DNA of 64,000 nucleotides from Acorus gramineus (Eukaryota > Streptophyta > Magnoliopsida > Acorales > Acoraceae): NCBI GenBank assembly GCA_030737835.1, contig CM060850.1, positions 14,272,668 to 14,336,667 on the forward strand. The letters run 5' to 3'. The notes under the pieces were generated by a model that worked only from the letters and a program-made list of their open reading frames with translations, searched no databases and was not told the origin of the DNA. Shown one piece after another: positions 49,901 to 60,162 of this stretch; within the stretch, counting starts at the first letter, position 1, and every line of letters begins with the position of its first letter. Both the position numbers and the translations under genes were made by a program.

Positions 49901-52900
49901 CCCATCAAAATATATATGTAACTTAGGTTTAGGTGCTATTGCAATGATAAAATGCTCTGGGCTATAGGTCAGGTTGGATGTGTGATTGAAAAACAACTTT
50001 CACTTAAAATCAGCTTTTATAAGCTTTTTGAAAATCTAACATCTTACACATAAAAGTTGAAAACTATGTTTTCTAAATAGGAAAAAATGTATTTTTGAAA
50101 ATGAGTTTGAGTTAAGTTTGATTCACAAACACATAATCGATCCAATCGTAGATGCAAATGGATCCTAAAAATACAAAATCCAAGGTTCGGATGGCATCCG
50201 AGTGATAAGATCGGGTTTGTTCAAGTCATTTTTCAATGGAAGACTAACTTGTGACAAAGATCATAAAAAATGGTTACAAATAACTTGCCACAAGTGAGTG
50301 AGTTTCTCTCATTTGAGACTTATCAGATCCTATGGAATCAAGTTCTAAGTAAATCCCCAGTATTCAACCTGTGATTGGTTTTTCTTTCTTAGCTTAGCAT
50401 TCTGTGAGCATTGATGCATTTGGTTAACACTAATCACTTCTAGGCATGGTGACCAAATTCTTCACATATTTAGAAATTTTGTGAACAATTTGTTATTTTT
50501 TCCACTATATTGTATGTAAATAATTCATGCATAGTGGGTGATTTTTAAACTTGTGTGAATTGATGCATTCGATCAACCAGGATTCTAAAAATCTTTTTTA
50601 GACATCGACTGATGTTATTTTGTTATTATTTTACCATCTATGCATTATTTCTTTTTCAATATATGTATAATTGGTCACCAACCGCTAGTGCTTAATGCTT
50701 TTTACAACATACCAACACGATTCGCATGTAGGCAACTCGAGACGGGGTGGATGTGCTGACACTGTCCATCGGACCTGACGAGCCTCCGACGGAGACTCCA
50801 ACGTTCTTGAATGTACTTGATATGTTTCTTCTATACGCCCGAAAGTCCGGCGTATTTGTCGTACAAGCCGCCGGGAACAAAGGGCCGGGTCCGGCCACGG
50901 TGGTCTCTTTTGGACCTTGGGTGATGGGGGTTGGTGCGAGCACCACCGACCGGAGCTATGTCGGCACACTCGTCACTGGTGACGGTCAAGAAATTCATGG
51001 CGTCGGCTTATCCGGTGAGACATGACTTGTGAATTGAGAATTGAACATGAATTAGTATCTTAAAAGATCATAGGAGTAAAGTATTATGTACTTGTTCGAA
51101 TATTTATTAAAATAATCTGATTAGATTCTTTAGTACAAAACGTATGGTACAGAATATAATGCATATGAAATTCATTGATACATATTAATGTTTAAATTAT
51201 CTTAAAAATAATCTAATTATCTCCATATTTTTTTGAACAAAGTTAGACCTTTTATAAATTTAACAAAAACATTTAAAAAAGGTCCGAATGTGAATGGAGG
51301 TGTGGGGGATGTGGAGCTGACTTCTCAGCCATGAGAGAAAAAAAAAATAATACAAGGGGCAAAGGGTGACCATATATCCATATTTGTTATGTATGATTTT
51401 GAATGTATATGTGTATTGAACATTACACTTAACAAATATTTATCGTTCATGAACTTTATCACTGTGCAAAAGATGTGTAACTATTGCAAATGGAAAACTT
51501 AGATGAAACTTTTTAGACAATTTTTGTTAAAATTTTGTACAGTGTGACAAACTTGTACATCAACTATCATTGGAGATTCATGTTATTTAAATTGAATTTG
51601 AGAAGTCATTCTAACTTTAATTTTTTTTTTATCACACCGTCTCTTATTCCTAATATGTCACTTAATCGTCCTTATTAGTATTCATATTCAGAAGAAAAAA
51701 AAATTATATATATCTATTATCAGTTAGAAGATCTAAATTTGAATATTAAAATCTATAAACTTGACAAGCTTAAGTAAGAGTTAAAAATAAAGCTAGATAT
51801 CCCTTGCTTCAATAGGGATAATAAAAATGGATTTGGGGCAAATCGACACCTCATCAAGGATTATGCATTTAATTTTCTAAATTCCACTTAAAATGCAAAT
51901 GTGATGCATTATTATTGTATCAATAAAAATCACATTAATTTGAACAATGCAGGATCTACATTTGGGAATGACCTACTCCAGTTCAAGCTTGTCTCAGCAA
52001 GGGATGCCATGATGAAAAATAATGGGACCTTTCCAACTGGATATGTTGAAGAGTGCCAACACCCAGAGGCACTAGACCCTGCAGTGGTGCAAGGCAGCAT
52101 TGTCATCTGCACCTTCTCCGCCGGCTTCTACAATGGCAACTCCACGGTCCCTGCCATCCTCGACACAGCCCAGGCGCTAGGTTTCATCGGTTTTGCCTTG
52201 GTCGCTAATCCAGTTTTCGGAGATATCATCGCGGTACCGCTTCCTTTCTCGATTCCTGGGATTATAATTCCCAGGTTGGTGGATGCACATGTACGTATCT
52301 TTTGGAGATTATTATTGGTTCAGAGTTCTAGGTGTCGTTTGAATAGAGACATAAATAATTCTAGGATTTATGACTATTTTAAGAATAGATAACTATATTA
52401 GTGGAATAAATGATTATTTATTTGATTGTGTTTTTAGTTATTCTCTTTCAAAAACGTAATAATAAATTTTTTATTGTTTCATAAGTTGTAAATAAATTGT
52501 GAAAAAATGATTTGACATGTACGCTACTTTATTTATATAAGGTGATTACAGTTGATTTGACAGTGAGGCTCATATAGAGACTATTTTTTTTTTTTTTTTT
52601 TTGCTTTTAAATGTCTCAATTGTGATTTGTTTTATATAAAAAGTAACGTAGTTTTTAATTGTGACTAGTAAGGAATGAGCTTTTTATAAAACAATAAATG
52701 TATGCTTCTTTAGAATCTTCTTTTCAAAGCTGTTTAATATTATTTTTGAAAAAACGTTTGCAAAAAGGTTTTTTCATTTAATGTTGTTTTTGAATGTGTA
52801 TTCCCAAGATACATATTTATGTTAGATTTATATATAAATAAAAAAAACTCTTTATTCACTGTTTATAAAAAATTGTTTTTCTTTAAAAAAGTTGTGATCA

Positions 52901-55712
52901 CTTGCGGTTTTCAAGAAATGCATTTGGTTAAATTCTTTTAAACACAAAATCTAAACATATTTCCAAACACTATTCAGATGAAAATTGATTTTACAAACAG
53001 AATTTTCAAACTCTCGCTACGTGACAAACCAGAGCATCTGAATCTTAAACTAACTTTTAGCATGTAAAATGCACAAATCCAATCAAGATCGGTACAAAAA
53101 GATGAACTACTACAAAACTAAATAAAAACATGTATTAGACCAACAGACATCATTAAAAAAGTGTGTAAATTGATTGAAGCTATTGAAGGAAATTTTGGTT
53201 TCAGATACTTTTAGCATACTATGAAAAGCAAACCACTCGAAATGCTGGAGGCTTTGTCACCAGATATGGAGGCAGAGCAGCCATCAGAGAAGGAAGAGTG
53301 GCTTCATTCAATGGAGAAGCACCAATGGTGACTAGATACTCTTCAAGGGGACCTGATGTTTTGGACATCAACCTGAACATCCCAGCTGATGTTCTGAAGC
53401 CCGAGCTCCTCGCACCCGGTGACTTGATCTGGGCCGCCTGGAGTCCCATGAGCGTCGCCAATCCCATTCTCTCAGGTACGATAAATTGAATAGGGGTGCA
53501 ACTTGAGCTGGTTGAACCTAACCTAACCTGAGTTTTGGATGGATTCAGTTTAGATTCTTACATATTCATTGAGTTCAATTAGAGTCTGACCAACTGGTTT
53601 GGGTTTGGTTTAAGAGGTTGGGTTATCTAGGTTCAACCTGAATTCCATGGATGAGTGGTAAATTTAAAAATTCAGTATAGATTTTACTTTATATAAAATT
53701 AATCTGAATAGTTTGATTTACTTTTGTAAATTCGCCATCCTTCCTCCTACTTTAGTATTTAGTATTTTCTCTACTAAGGTGTGGGGATATTCTTTGTTAT
53801 GACTGTTGTAGAGTTCAAATTGTCGATATTAACATTGTTTGGAAAATTAAACCCAAACTTGACAGGTGACTAATCTAATCTGAACAAACTCGAATATTAC
53901 CAGAATCGAAATCAAACCTAATGGGTTGGGTTTGGATTGAACTCTACCAACTTTATTATTTCCTCCACTAAAATGTCAGGATAATCTTTTGTTATGACAA
54001 TTATAGAGTTCAAATTGTATAGAATAACATTGTTCTAAGAATTCAACCCAAGCTCGACATGAAGCTAACCAAATCCAAATAAAACTTGATTATTACCGAA
54101 CTGAAACCAAACCTGATGGATTGGGTTCAAGTTGACCTCCTCTATCGATTTGATCTCTTCCATCTTTATTATTTCCTCCACTCAACTGTCGTGCTATTTT
54201 TTGTTATGACTACTGTATATCGCGCTCAAGTTGTTCAAATTAAACTCAAATATTCCCTAAACTGAAACTAAACCAGACAGACTGGGTTCGAGTTGATCAC
54301 CTGGGATATCAGGAATATCATTTGACTTCTTCTATCTTCAGGTTGGGTTCAAATAAAAATCCAATCCATTCATAGTTGCATTGAATTTGAATCATGTGAT
54401 TAGGATACAACTTCGCGTTGTTGTCCGGCACGAGCATGGCGACACCACACGCGGCGGGAATAGCAGCACTGATCAAGCAATCCCACCCGACATGGACGCC
54501 GTCGATGATCGCTTCTGCAATGTCGACGACGGCGTCGGCTTACGACAACAGGGGACAACCCATCATGGCACATGGAGAGGACCTCACTCAGCTGTTCCCA
54601 GCCACCCCTTTCGACTGTGGAGCTGGACTGATCAACCCTTCTCATGCAATTGATCCAGGACTAGTACTTCCAACAGGTGATGTGCTAATCAATGTGTTCA
54701 TCATATCATATTTGAGGTTGCAAAATCGAATTTTCTTTTGACCAATAAAAAAAACATGATTTTTTGAAATTTTAAATGGTTGATCTTACAAAAAGAATGA
54801 CGCGCGCTACTTTTAAATACACTTGTAGAGTTGCTTTTATTGCATAAAGCCAAAAATCAAAGGCATTTCCAAACAAATGCCAAAAATGTTTCATTATTAA
54901 AAAGTGTCTCGTCTCAACTTTAGTTAAAAAAATATGTTTTTTTTTTTTAAGTTAAAGAATGTGAGCTTCATGGGAATCATGTTTCATGGAGTCTGGATCT
55001 AGTCATGTCTGGTACCATCAGTATTGAATTGCATAATCTATGAATCAAACTACACAGCCTATACGAATTGAACTACACAGAGAGTGACATTGTATACAAT
55101 AATTTATTGTTTAGTTCAATTCAAAAGTTGTTTAGTTCAATTAATAAGCTATGCAGTTCAACACTGATGGTACCTAAGCTTGACTGGATCTGGACCTTTT
55201 TTTATAATGATAATTTTTCATTTAAACTGTTTTTCAATGTGATTCTGATGGTTCTAATGTCAATCATACATTCTAAAACATACTCTCCTCAAATTTTTCT
55301 AGAATTCGAGGACTACATCGAATTCTTATGCGCCTTACCCAACATAGATACTTCAAAAATCAAAACCATAACAGGAAGAACATGCAATTCTTCGCTCCCT
55401 TCTCCGTCGGACCTCAACCTTCCCTCGATCACCATATCCGCCGTTAAAGGGTTTCACTCTGTCCGACGCCTTGTTAAGAGCGTAGCGACGAAGCCGGAGA
55501 CGTATCTGTGCTCAATTTTACAGCCTGAAGTGGTAGAGGTTAGCATCTACCCACCAAATTTCACTATTCTTCCACAGGAGTCCATGGACCTGGAGGTCAG
55601 ATTCAAAGTGACACAAGCAATTGGAAACTTTAGCTTTGGAGAGGTAGTTCTGACTGGGAGTTTGGACCACATTTTTAGGATGCCAGTGTCTGTTTTTCCT
55701 GTTTCATTGTGA
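43959..55712 (+). CDS. SBT2: Subtilisin-like serine protease, SBT2 subfamily (10 exons)
   Basis: Exons are 43959-44119, 44229-44373, 46001-46398, 48525-48620, 49801-49870, 50732-51014, 51953-52290, 53205-53475, 54404-54676 and 55303-55712. They keep phase throughout and give 814 residues. A signal peptide (about 1-26) precedes an I9 pro-domain with IYMVLMEGEPVAF and YNKLYSFHHIVNGFAVHTTP. The peptidase S8 domain has Asp158 (FIDTGID), His233 (GHGSHVAS), Asn339 (QAAGN) and Ser598 (GTSMATPH). A PA-type insert falls in exon 7 and a fibronectin-like domain in exon 10. The family cleaves peptides and proteins in the secretory pathway or apoplast. The sequence fits SBT2; SBT2.4/ALE1 is possible, but I cannot settle it. 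Intron 4 is GC-AG. Introns 3 and 4 hold three foldback elements. The gene appears intact. Confidence 0.95.
46566..47108. mobile_element. Foldback Mutator-like MITE, family B, in subtilase intron 3
   Basis: The element (46576-47098, 523 bp) is an inverted repeat along almost its whole length, with arms bearing CCATATAA-CCC / GGG-TTATATGG motifs. The direct repeat TTTATAGAAA flanks it (46566-46575, 47099-47108), consistent with 9-10 bp Mutator duplications. It is non-coding. A transcript crossing it would form a long hairpin. Confidence 0.75.
47294..47826. mobile_element. Second foldback family B element in subtilase intron 3
   Basis: A 533-bp inverted repeat with the same ends (GGAAAAAATTC ... 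GAATTTTTC) and internal phrases as 46576-47098. The flanking 10-mers agree at only 7 of 10 positions, so this copy is likely older or its duplication has decayed. Confidence 0.65.
48682..49256. repeat. Unclassified interspersed element with 26-G run
   Basis: The start 'atggcggagtcaggattttt' and the end around 'ggcctagtccccatgtggc' resemble a common plant interspersed repeat. An uninterrupted run of 26 G lies at 49206-49231. No protein is encoded. The superfamily is not resolved. Confidence 0.4.
49258..49735. mobile_element. Truncated foldback family B element in subtilase intron 4
   Basis: This shares the body of the intron 3 elements (TGATGATTTTACCCCTCC, 'aatccaattaacccctt', 'gggttatatggat'). 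Its left end is replaced by a (TA)n run. It is the third copy within the same gene. Confidence 0.6.
52365..52610. repeat. Family A repeat copy in subtilase intron 7
   Basis: This contains the family phrase 'gtgtttttagttattct' followed by 'cataagttgtaaataaattgtg' and 'gatttgacatgtac'. It is non-coding. Confidence 0.45.
53751..54300. repeat. Three degenerate tandem units in subtilase intron 8
   Basis: Units of about 200 bp begin near 53751, 53952 and 54164. Each contains TTATTTCCTCCACTMAA-like, TTTTGTTATGACT and 'gttcaaattg' segments, and a later 'gggttgggttt'-like motif. The third unit is shorter. It is non-coding. Confidence 0.5.
54991..55196. repeat. Small foldback element in subtilase intron 9
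   Basis: The left arm (GTCTGGATCTAGTCATG, then GGTACCATCAGTATTGAATTG) is complementary to the right arm (CAGTTCAACACTGATGGTACC, then GACTGGATCTGGACC). The total length is about 206 bp. No clear target duplication was found. Confidence 0.55.
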
Positions 55713-56473
55713 TTTGTTTTGATTTGGATGATGTTTAAGATATGTTATAGTTGTAGAAAGTCTAGATCTAAGATAAATATAAAAGATGCAGAGAGAAAGA
55801 AAGAAGGGAATACAAATATACGGAAAAGACTACATCTTGAATATTGTGGATAATCAGAAAGAGATTACAAGGATCATATTTATAAATAGGATGACTTAAG
55901 TTTAGATAGAGTCAAATTTCAACAGAATTTGTTAATTAAATGATTTAGTTGAGATTTTATCTTATCTAATACAACTCAGTCAAACTCAATACAACTCAGT
56001 ATAGTGTGATTTAGGGTGCATTTGTCAATAAATTTTGAGAATTTTAGCTTTTTAACAAGCTAAAAATTGTTATTAAACATGTCAGCTTACATGTATCATC
56101 ATTATCAGGTTTTCTCAAAAGACTGTATCTCCAAATCTGTGTTTCATAAAGTAGCCATCATCACTACACTTTCAAAAACCGTGTATAAAACAGCTAAAAG
56201 CTAAAAACTGTTTTTCAAATTGTATTTCCTATTATGTTTTTGGTTATTACTCTAATAATGCAGCCTATGTTGTAGATCTGGTTTAATATTTTGAGAATCT
56301 CAAAGCAATGTGTCATTGCCATTTTCTTTAAAATTGGTGTGGTGACTGGTACAATTAATGATGGTGTAAAACTGAAATAATTTTTTAATATCATTTCGTT
56401 TTAAATGTGTTAGGTATATATATTTCTATTATTAAGGATATTGTGTTATCATCCAACAATGGTTTAACTAGTA
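55713..56473. other. Subtilase 3' flank and intergenic sequence
   Basis: AATATAAA near 55777 could serve as a polyadenylation signal. Nothing else was recognised. Confidence 0.35.
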
Positions 56474-56590
56474 TAATTGAGGTGAACTGAGCTTTGGTTA
56501 AGTTGATAAGCATCTCTCACCTCTGTGAAAGAGGTCAAAAGATCAAATCATAGGGAGCACCACTATTAAAAAAAAAGAAGTCTAATTGAG
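56474..56590 (+). mobile_element. Short tRNA-derived SINE-like insertion
   Basis: About 101 bp (56482-56582) contain a D-arm-like TTTGGTTAAGTTGATAAGC and a T-arm-like GGTCAAAAGATCAAATCAT, followed by an A-run. The 8-mer TAATTGAG flanks it (56474-56481, 56583-56590). This fits a small SINE or a retroposed tRNA-like RNA, not a functional tRNA gene. Confidence 0.55.
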
Positions 56591-57133
56591 AAATGAATTA
56601 GGATTTTATTTTGTTTTTTTTCACCTAATAGTATAGACATAGTAAATGATCTTACATAAACCAAAATTTTGAATGATGAATTGAAAAGCGATGTTCAACT
56701 TTTCAATTATAATTATATTTCAAACTAGATTTCTAAATTGTAAAAAAAATGTTTTATGAGAATCAAGTTTAAATAATAATAAAAGTATATATGCTTTTCT
56801 AAGACTGGTTATTTTACTCATTCCAAAAACAGTTATTAGGTTTTTAAAACATTATTAACTCTTTTGATTGTAATATTACAAATAATCATTGGAATTGTAT
56901 CTTTTATTATTCTTCAATCTAATAGGTGTTCTTTAGCAGCTTATTTTACCATTGTCACTTGTTAGTTTTTGATAGAATAAATTTCCTGACTTAATTTCTG
57001 AATTAAATTTTAGTGGGTTCTGATCAAAACATATTTATTAAATGGGAGCTATTATGTGCGGTTTTTATTTTCAACCCAGTATATAAAAAAAATCATGTCT
57101 CCCAACTAAATACGATTTGTCAGACCGAAACAG
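56591..57133. other. AT-rich intergenic sequence
   Basis: No feature was recognised. Confidence 0.4.
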
Positions 57134-58949
57134 AGAGTTTTTGGGGGTGGTTATTACCACCTCATCAGGTATTCACCCCACCCCTTTAAAAATTTATTTT
57201 TATATTTAGAAATGAAACCAACACCACTCCATCCCATCCCACCCCAAAATAACCTAACCAACCCCTACCCTTCCCCACCCCAAAAATCTATTGATAATCA
57301 AAACCCCACCCCACCCCCCTCTCAAAACCTATTGTCCCTCACATCAACCAACGTTTTGTCGAAGTATCTCTTATTCATCAACATTGGTACTGTTGTCGAA
57401 CATATACTTGTAATCAAGCATATTTGATCAACTTCGGTCGACAACCTCTGTGTCGGAGGTTACAATATGCATCGACACATAGATTGTCGATTGGAGGTAG
57501 TTCAGTTGTTTACGTTTGTCGACATCACTGGTGTCGGTGTTCACTACAACGGTCGACATTGGAAGTGTCGTATGAAGTACCCTATATAGTTGCTGCTAGG
57601 TTAGACACCCCAACCGTCAACACAGAAGAAACTAGTCGACAGTATCATTGTCAAACCCTGCAGGTATAAAAATTGAATTATGAGGTTCTGTAATACAGTG
57701 AATTCAATCACATCGTATATTTTCTATTTGCCCACACTTGAACTTCATCATGAAATCTACACTGTTTGTACACAACACATTGAAACACAATCAACACATT
57801 CAATAGACTACCAATCCGACAACCCATAAGTACAAAACATGCAAGTCAACCAGCACATGCAAAAAATTAAAAAAAAGTGGCTGTTGAGGCCTACAATCGT
57901 TCAACCATTGCAGAGATTAGAGGGCAATTGATTGTTTTAAAGCTACATTGCACCAGGGGTAGCAGTCTACTTGAAAATGACCCTTCAAGATGGCTTCGTC
58001 AATCTCTTAATCTTTCTCTATATCTGAATATCTGAAAAGCCAAGTTAGCACTCATACAGATGCTAAAAAAAAAATCATGCTAAAAGAGGATGGAGGGATA
58101 ATATTCTCATTCGATCACCAAATTTTCTAGAATATTAATGAAACAAGAATTATCAAACAAGAATCATTCAACTAATGGTACACATTGAATTATCAAACAA
58201 CAATCATTCAATCAATCAATACATTGAACCAACCACCACCATGCATTAAGATTTATATTCATTACTCCTCCAATTCATAATGATTTTAGACACAACTTTC
58301 AATTACTTAATCAGAAGAAAAAAATCAATACACAAAATCATCCTCAAATAACCTAAATTTCTCTCCTTCAACAACCAATGCCACTCATTGAATTCCATCA
58401 ACCAAAAAATATTACATTTCTTTCAACAAACCATTTTTAATCAACCATTTCACAAACAAACCTAAAAATATGGTTATGCTTGAAAAAAAAACTAGGGTTT
58501 CTAAGATAGGAAAAAATATACAAACAAATGTTACACAAATTTGGCATTCTAACAATGAAAATAACAAAGAACAAAATGAAGGGGCTTAACCTTTCACTTG
58601 GATGATGGATAGTGAGGAGATGAAGCCGAGAAAGGTGGTGGAACTTGGGAGAGGTGGCATGGGGGAGGGCAGGGGTGAAGGGAGAGACCATCGGGGAGAG
58701 GTGAAGACCGCCGGGGAGTGCTTAGCGGACGCCGGAGGGTGAAATGCCGGACGGAGAGTGGATATGGTGGAGAGCTAGGAAGGGGAACGAATGAAATAGA
58801 TGAAAATTTGTAGGGGGTGGGTTTGGAATTTCTCAATTGGGAATATATATAGGAGTGGGATAGGTTTTTACATAATTTAGGGGGGGTGAGTTTGGTTCAC
58901 GGGTGGGGTTCTTGTAAAAGGGGGTGGTAGTAACCGCCCCATAGTTTTT
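57134..58949. mobile_element. Large non-autonomous Mutator-like element, possible Pack-MULE
   Basis: The element spans 57143-58940 (1798 bp). The ends are GGGGGTGGTTATTACCACC and the complement GGGGCGGTTACTACCACCC, and similarity continues inward through CACCCC motifs. Flanking 9-mers AGAGTTTTT (57134-57142) and ATAGTTTTT (58941-58949) agree at 8 of 9. The interior has higher-GC segments (57420-57660, rich in TCGAC, and 58590-58790, purine-rich on plus) that look unlike the AT-rich ends and could be captured host sequence. No transposase is seen. Confidence 0.65.
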
Positions 58950-59814
58950 TATTTTTAAAATACGTCCATACAATTTACTATAATATATATTTCATGTTTA
59001 ATAAAGATATATATTTTGTTATATGAGATATATAGTTTTAAAAAGATCAATCACATGGATTCATCCTTATCAATATTTTGAAATTAATTTTTCTTGTGAT
59101 GATCCAAAATTTGAATCCTATATAATCCAAAAACTATAGGTAAATGTTACATTCAGGCATCCAAAAACTAAGAGCACCGTTACACGAGTAATTTTTTTCC
59201 CATTTCAATTGTAGTCTTATATACCTTGTTCTCATTATACACTTACATTGACTAGTTATTCCTCTTTAGAAAGTTTTCACATTTTTTATAAATTGATTCA
59301 TAAAATTTATTTAAATATATACATTTTTTTTTATGTAAAGACATATATCTCATTAGGCGAATACTACTATTTAAAAAAAAAATTAAAACAGGTGCAGACT
59401 AATAAAATATCTATTATATGAACTGGATGCATATATTTTGACAACTTTGTATAATATAAATTAGAAAAATATTACGCCCAATCTATTTTACAATCTAAAA
59501 CACATATCACACATGTTTTTTATTTTTATTTTTAAATCATATACTTCATCTAATGCATTTACTTTAATAAAAAGTATAATATATACTTTAACGAATTGAA
59601 TGATATTATTTATTAAAAATTTGAAAAAAAAAATTAATGAGAAATATTCCTCAATACAGTGAGTGGAGGGAACAAACAAGATATATAAAATTACAAATAA
59701 TATTGTAAAAGGACTGAGGCTAATAAACTAACAAAGCTCTATAAATTATATATATAATATAATAAGATGTCAGTGATACATGAATGTATTATTTAGATAG
59801 AAACATAAGTTATT
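58950..59814. other. AT-rich intergenic sequence with dispersed modules
   Basis: Copies of the 'tatatctcatta...tttataaa' module occur near 59000, 59270 and 59520. No gene is seen. Confidence 0.4.
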
Positions 59815-60090
59815 ACGGGGTTTATAATTATTCTAGGAATATATAGATAAGTATATCAGTAGATTAAGTGATTTCTTGTTTAATTGTATTTTTAGTTATT
59901 CTCATTGAAAAAATATAATAATAAAGTTTTTATTGTTTGATTGACTATAGATAAGTTTTAGATAAAACGTGAATAAAGTGTGGATAAAAATTTATAAAAA
60001 TTGAAAAAATTATTTGATATTTTTTAGGCTTATTCTACTCTTATTCTCTCCCATTCTCTCTCAATTCTCTTACCCAAATAGCCCAAAAAC
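59815..60090. repeat. Family A repeat forming the upstream region of the RRM gene
   Basis: A full-looking copy ends about 70 bp before the start codon of the RRM gene, with a terminal 'cattctctctcaattctcttacccaaatagccc'-like sequence. It is non-coding. Confidence 0.55.
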
Positions 60091-60162
60091 TATAAAAAAT
60101 TTGGGACACAATAAGCGCTCTCACGCAAAAAAAAAAATCAAACTTGAGAGAGAGAGAGAGAG

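Noticed and set aside
54381-54653. Alternative frames over subtilase exon 9
   Set aside because: The exon frame with GTSMATPH is the real one; the others have no family match.
56482-56582. Functional tRNA gene
   Set aside because: The arms are degenerate, it has an A-tail and flanking duplication, and no proper anticodon stem could be drawn.
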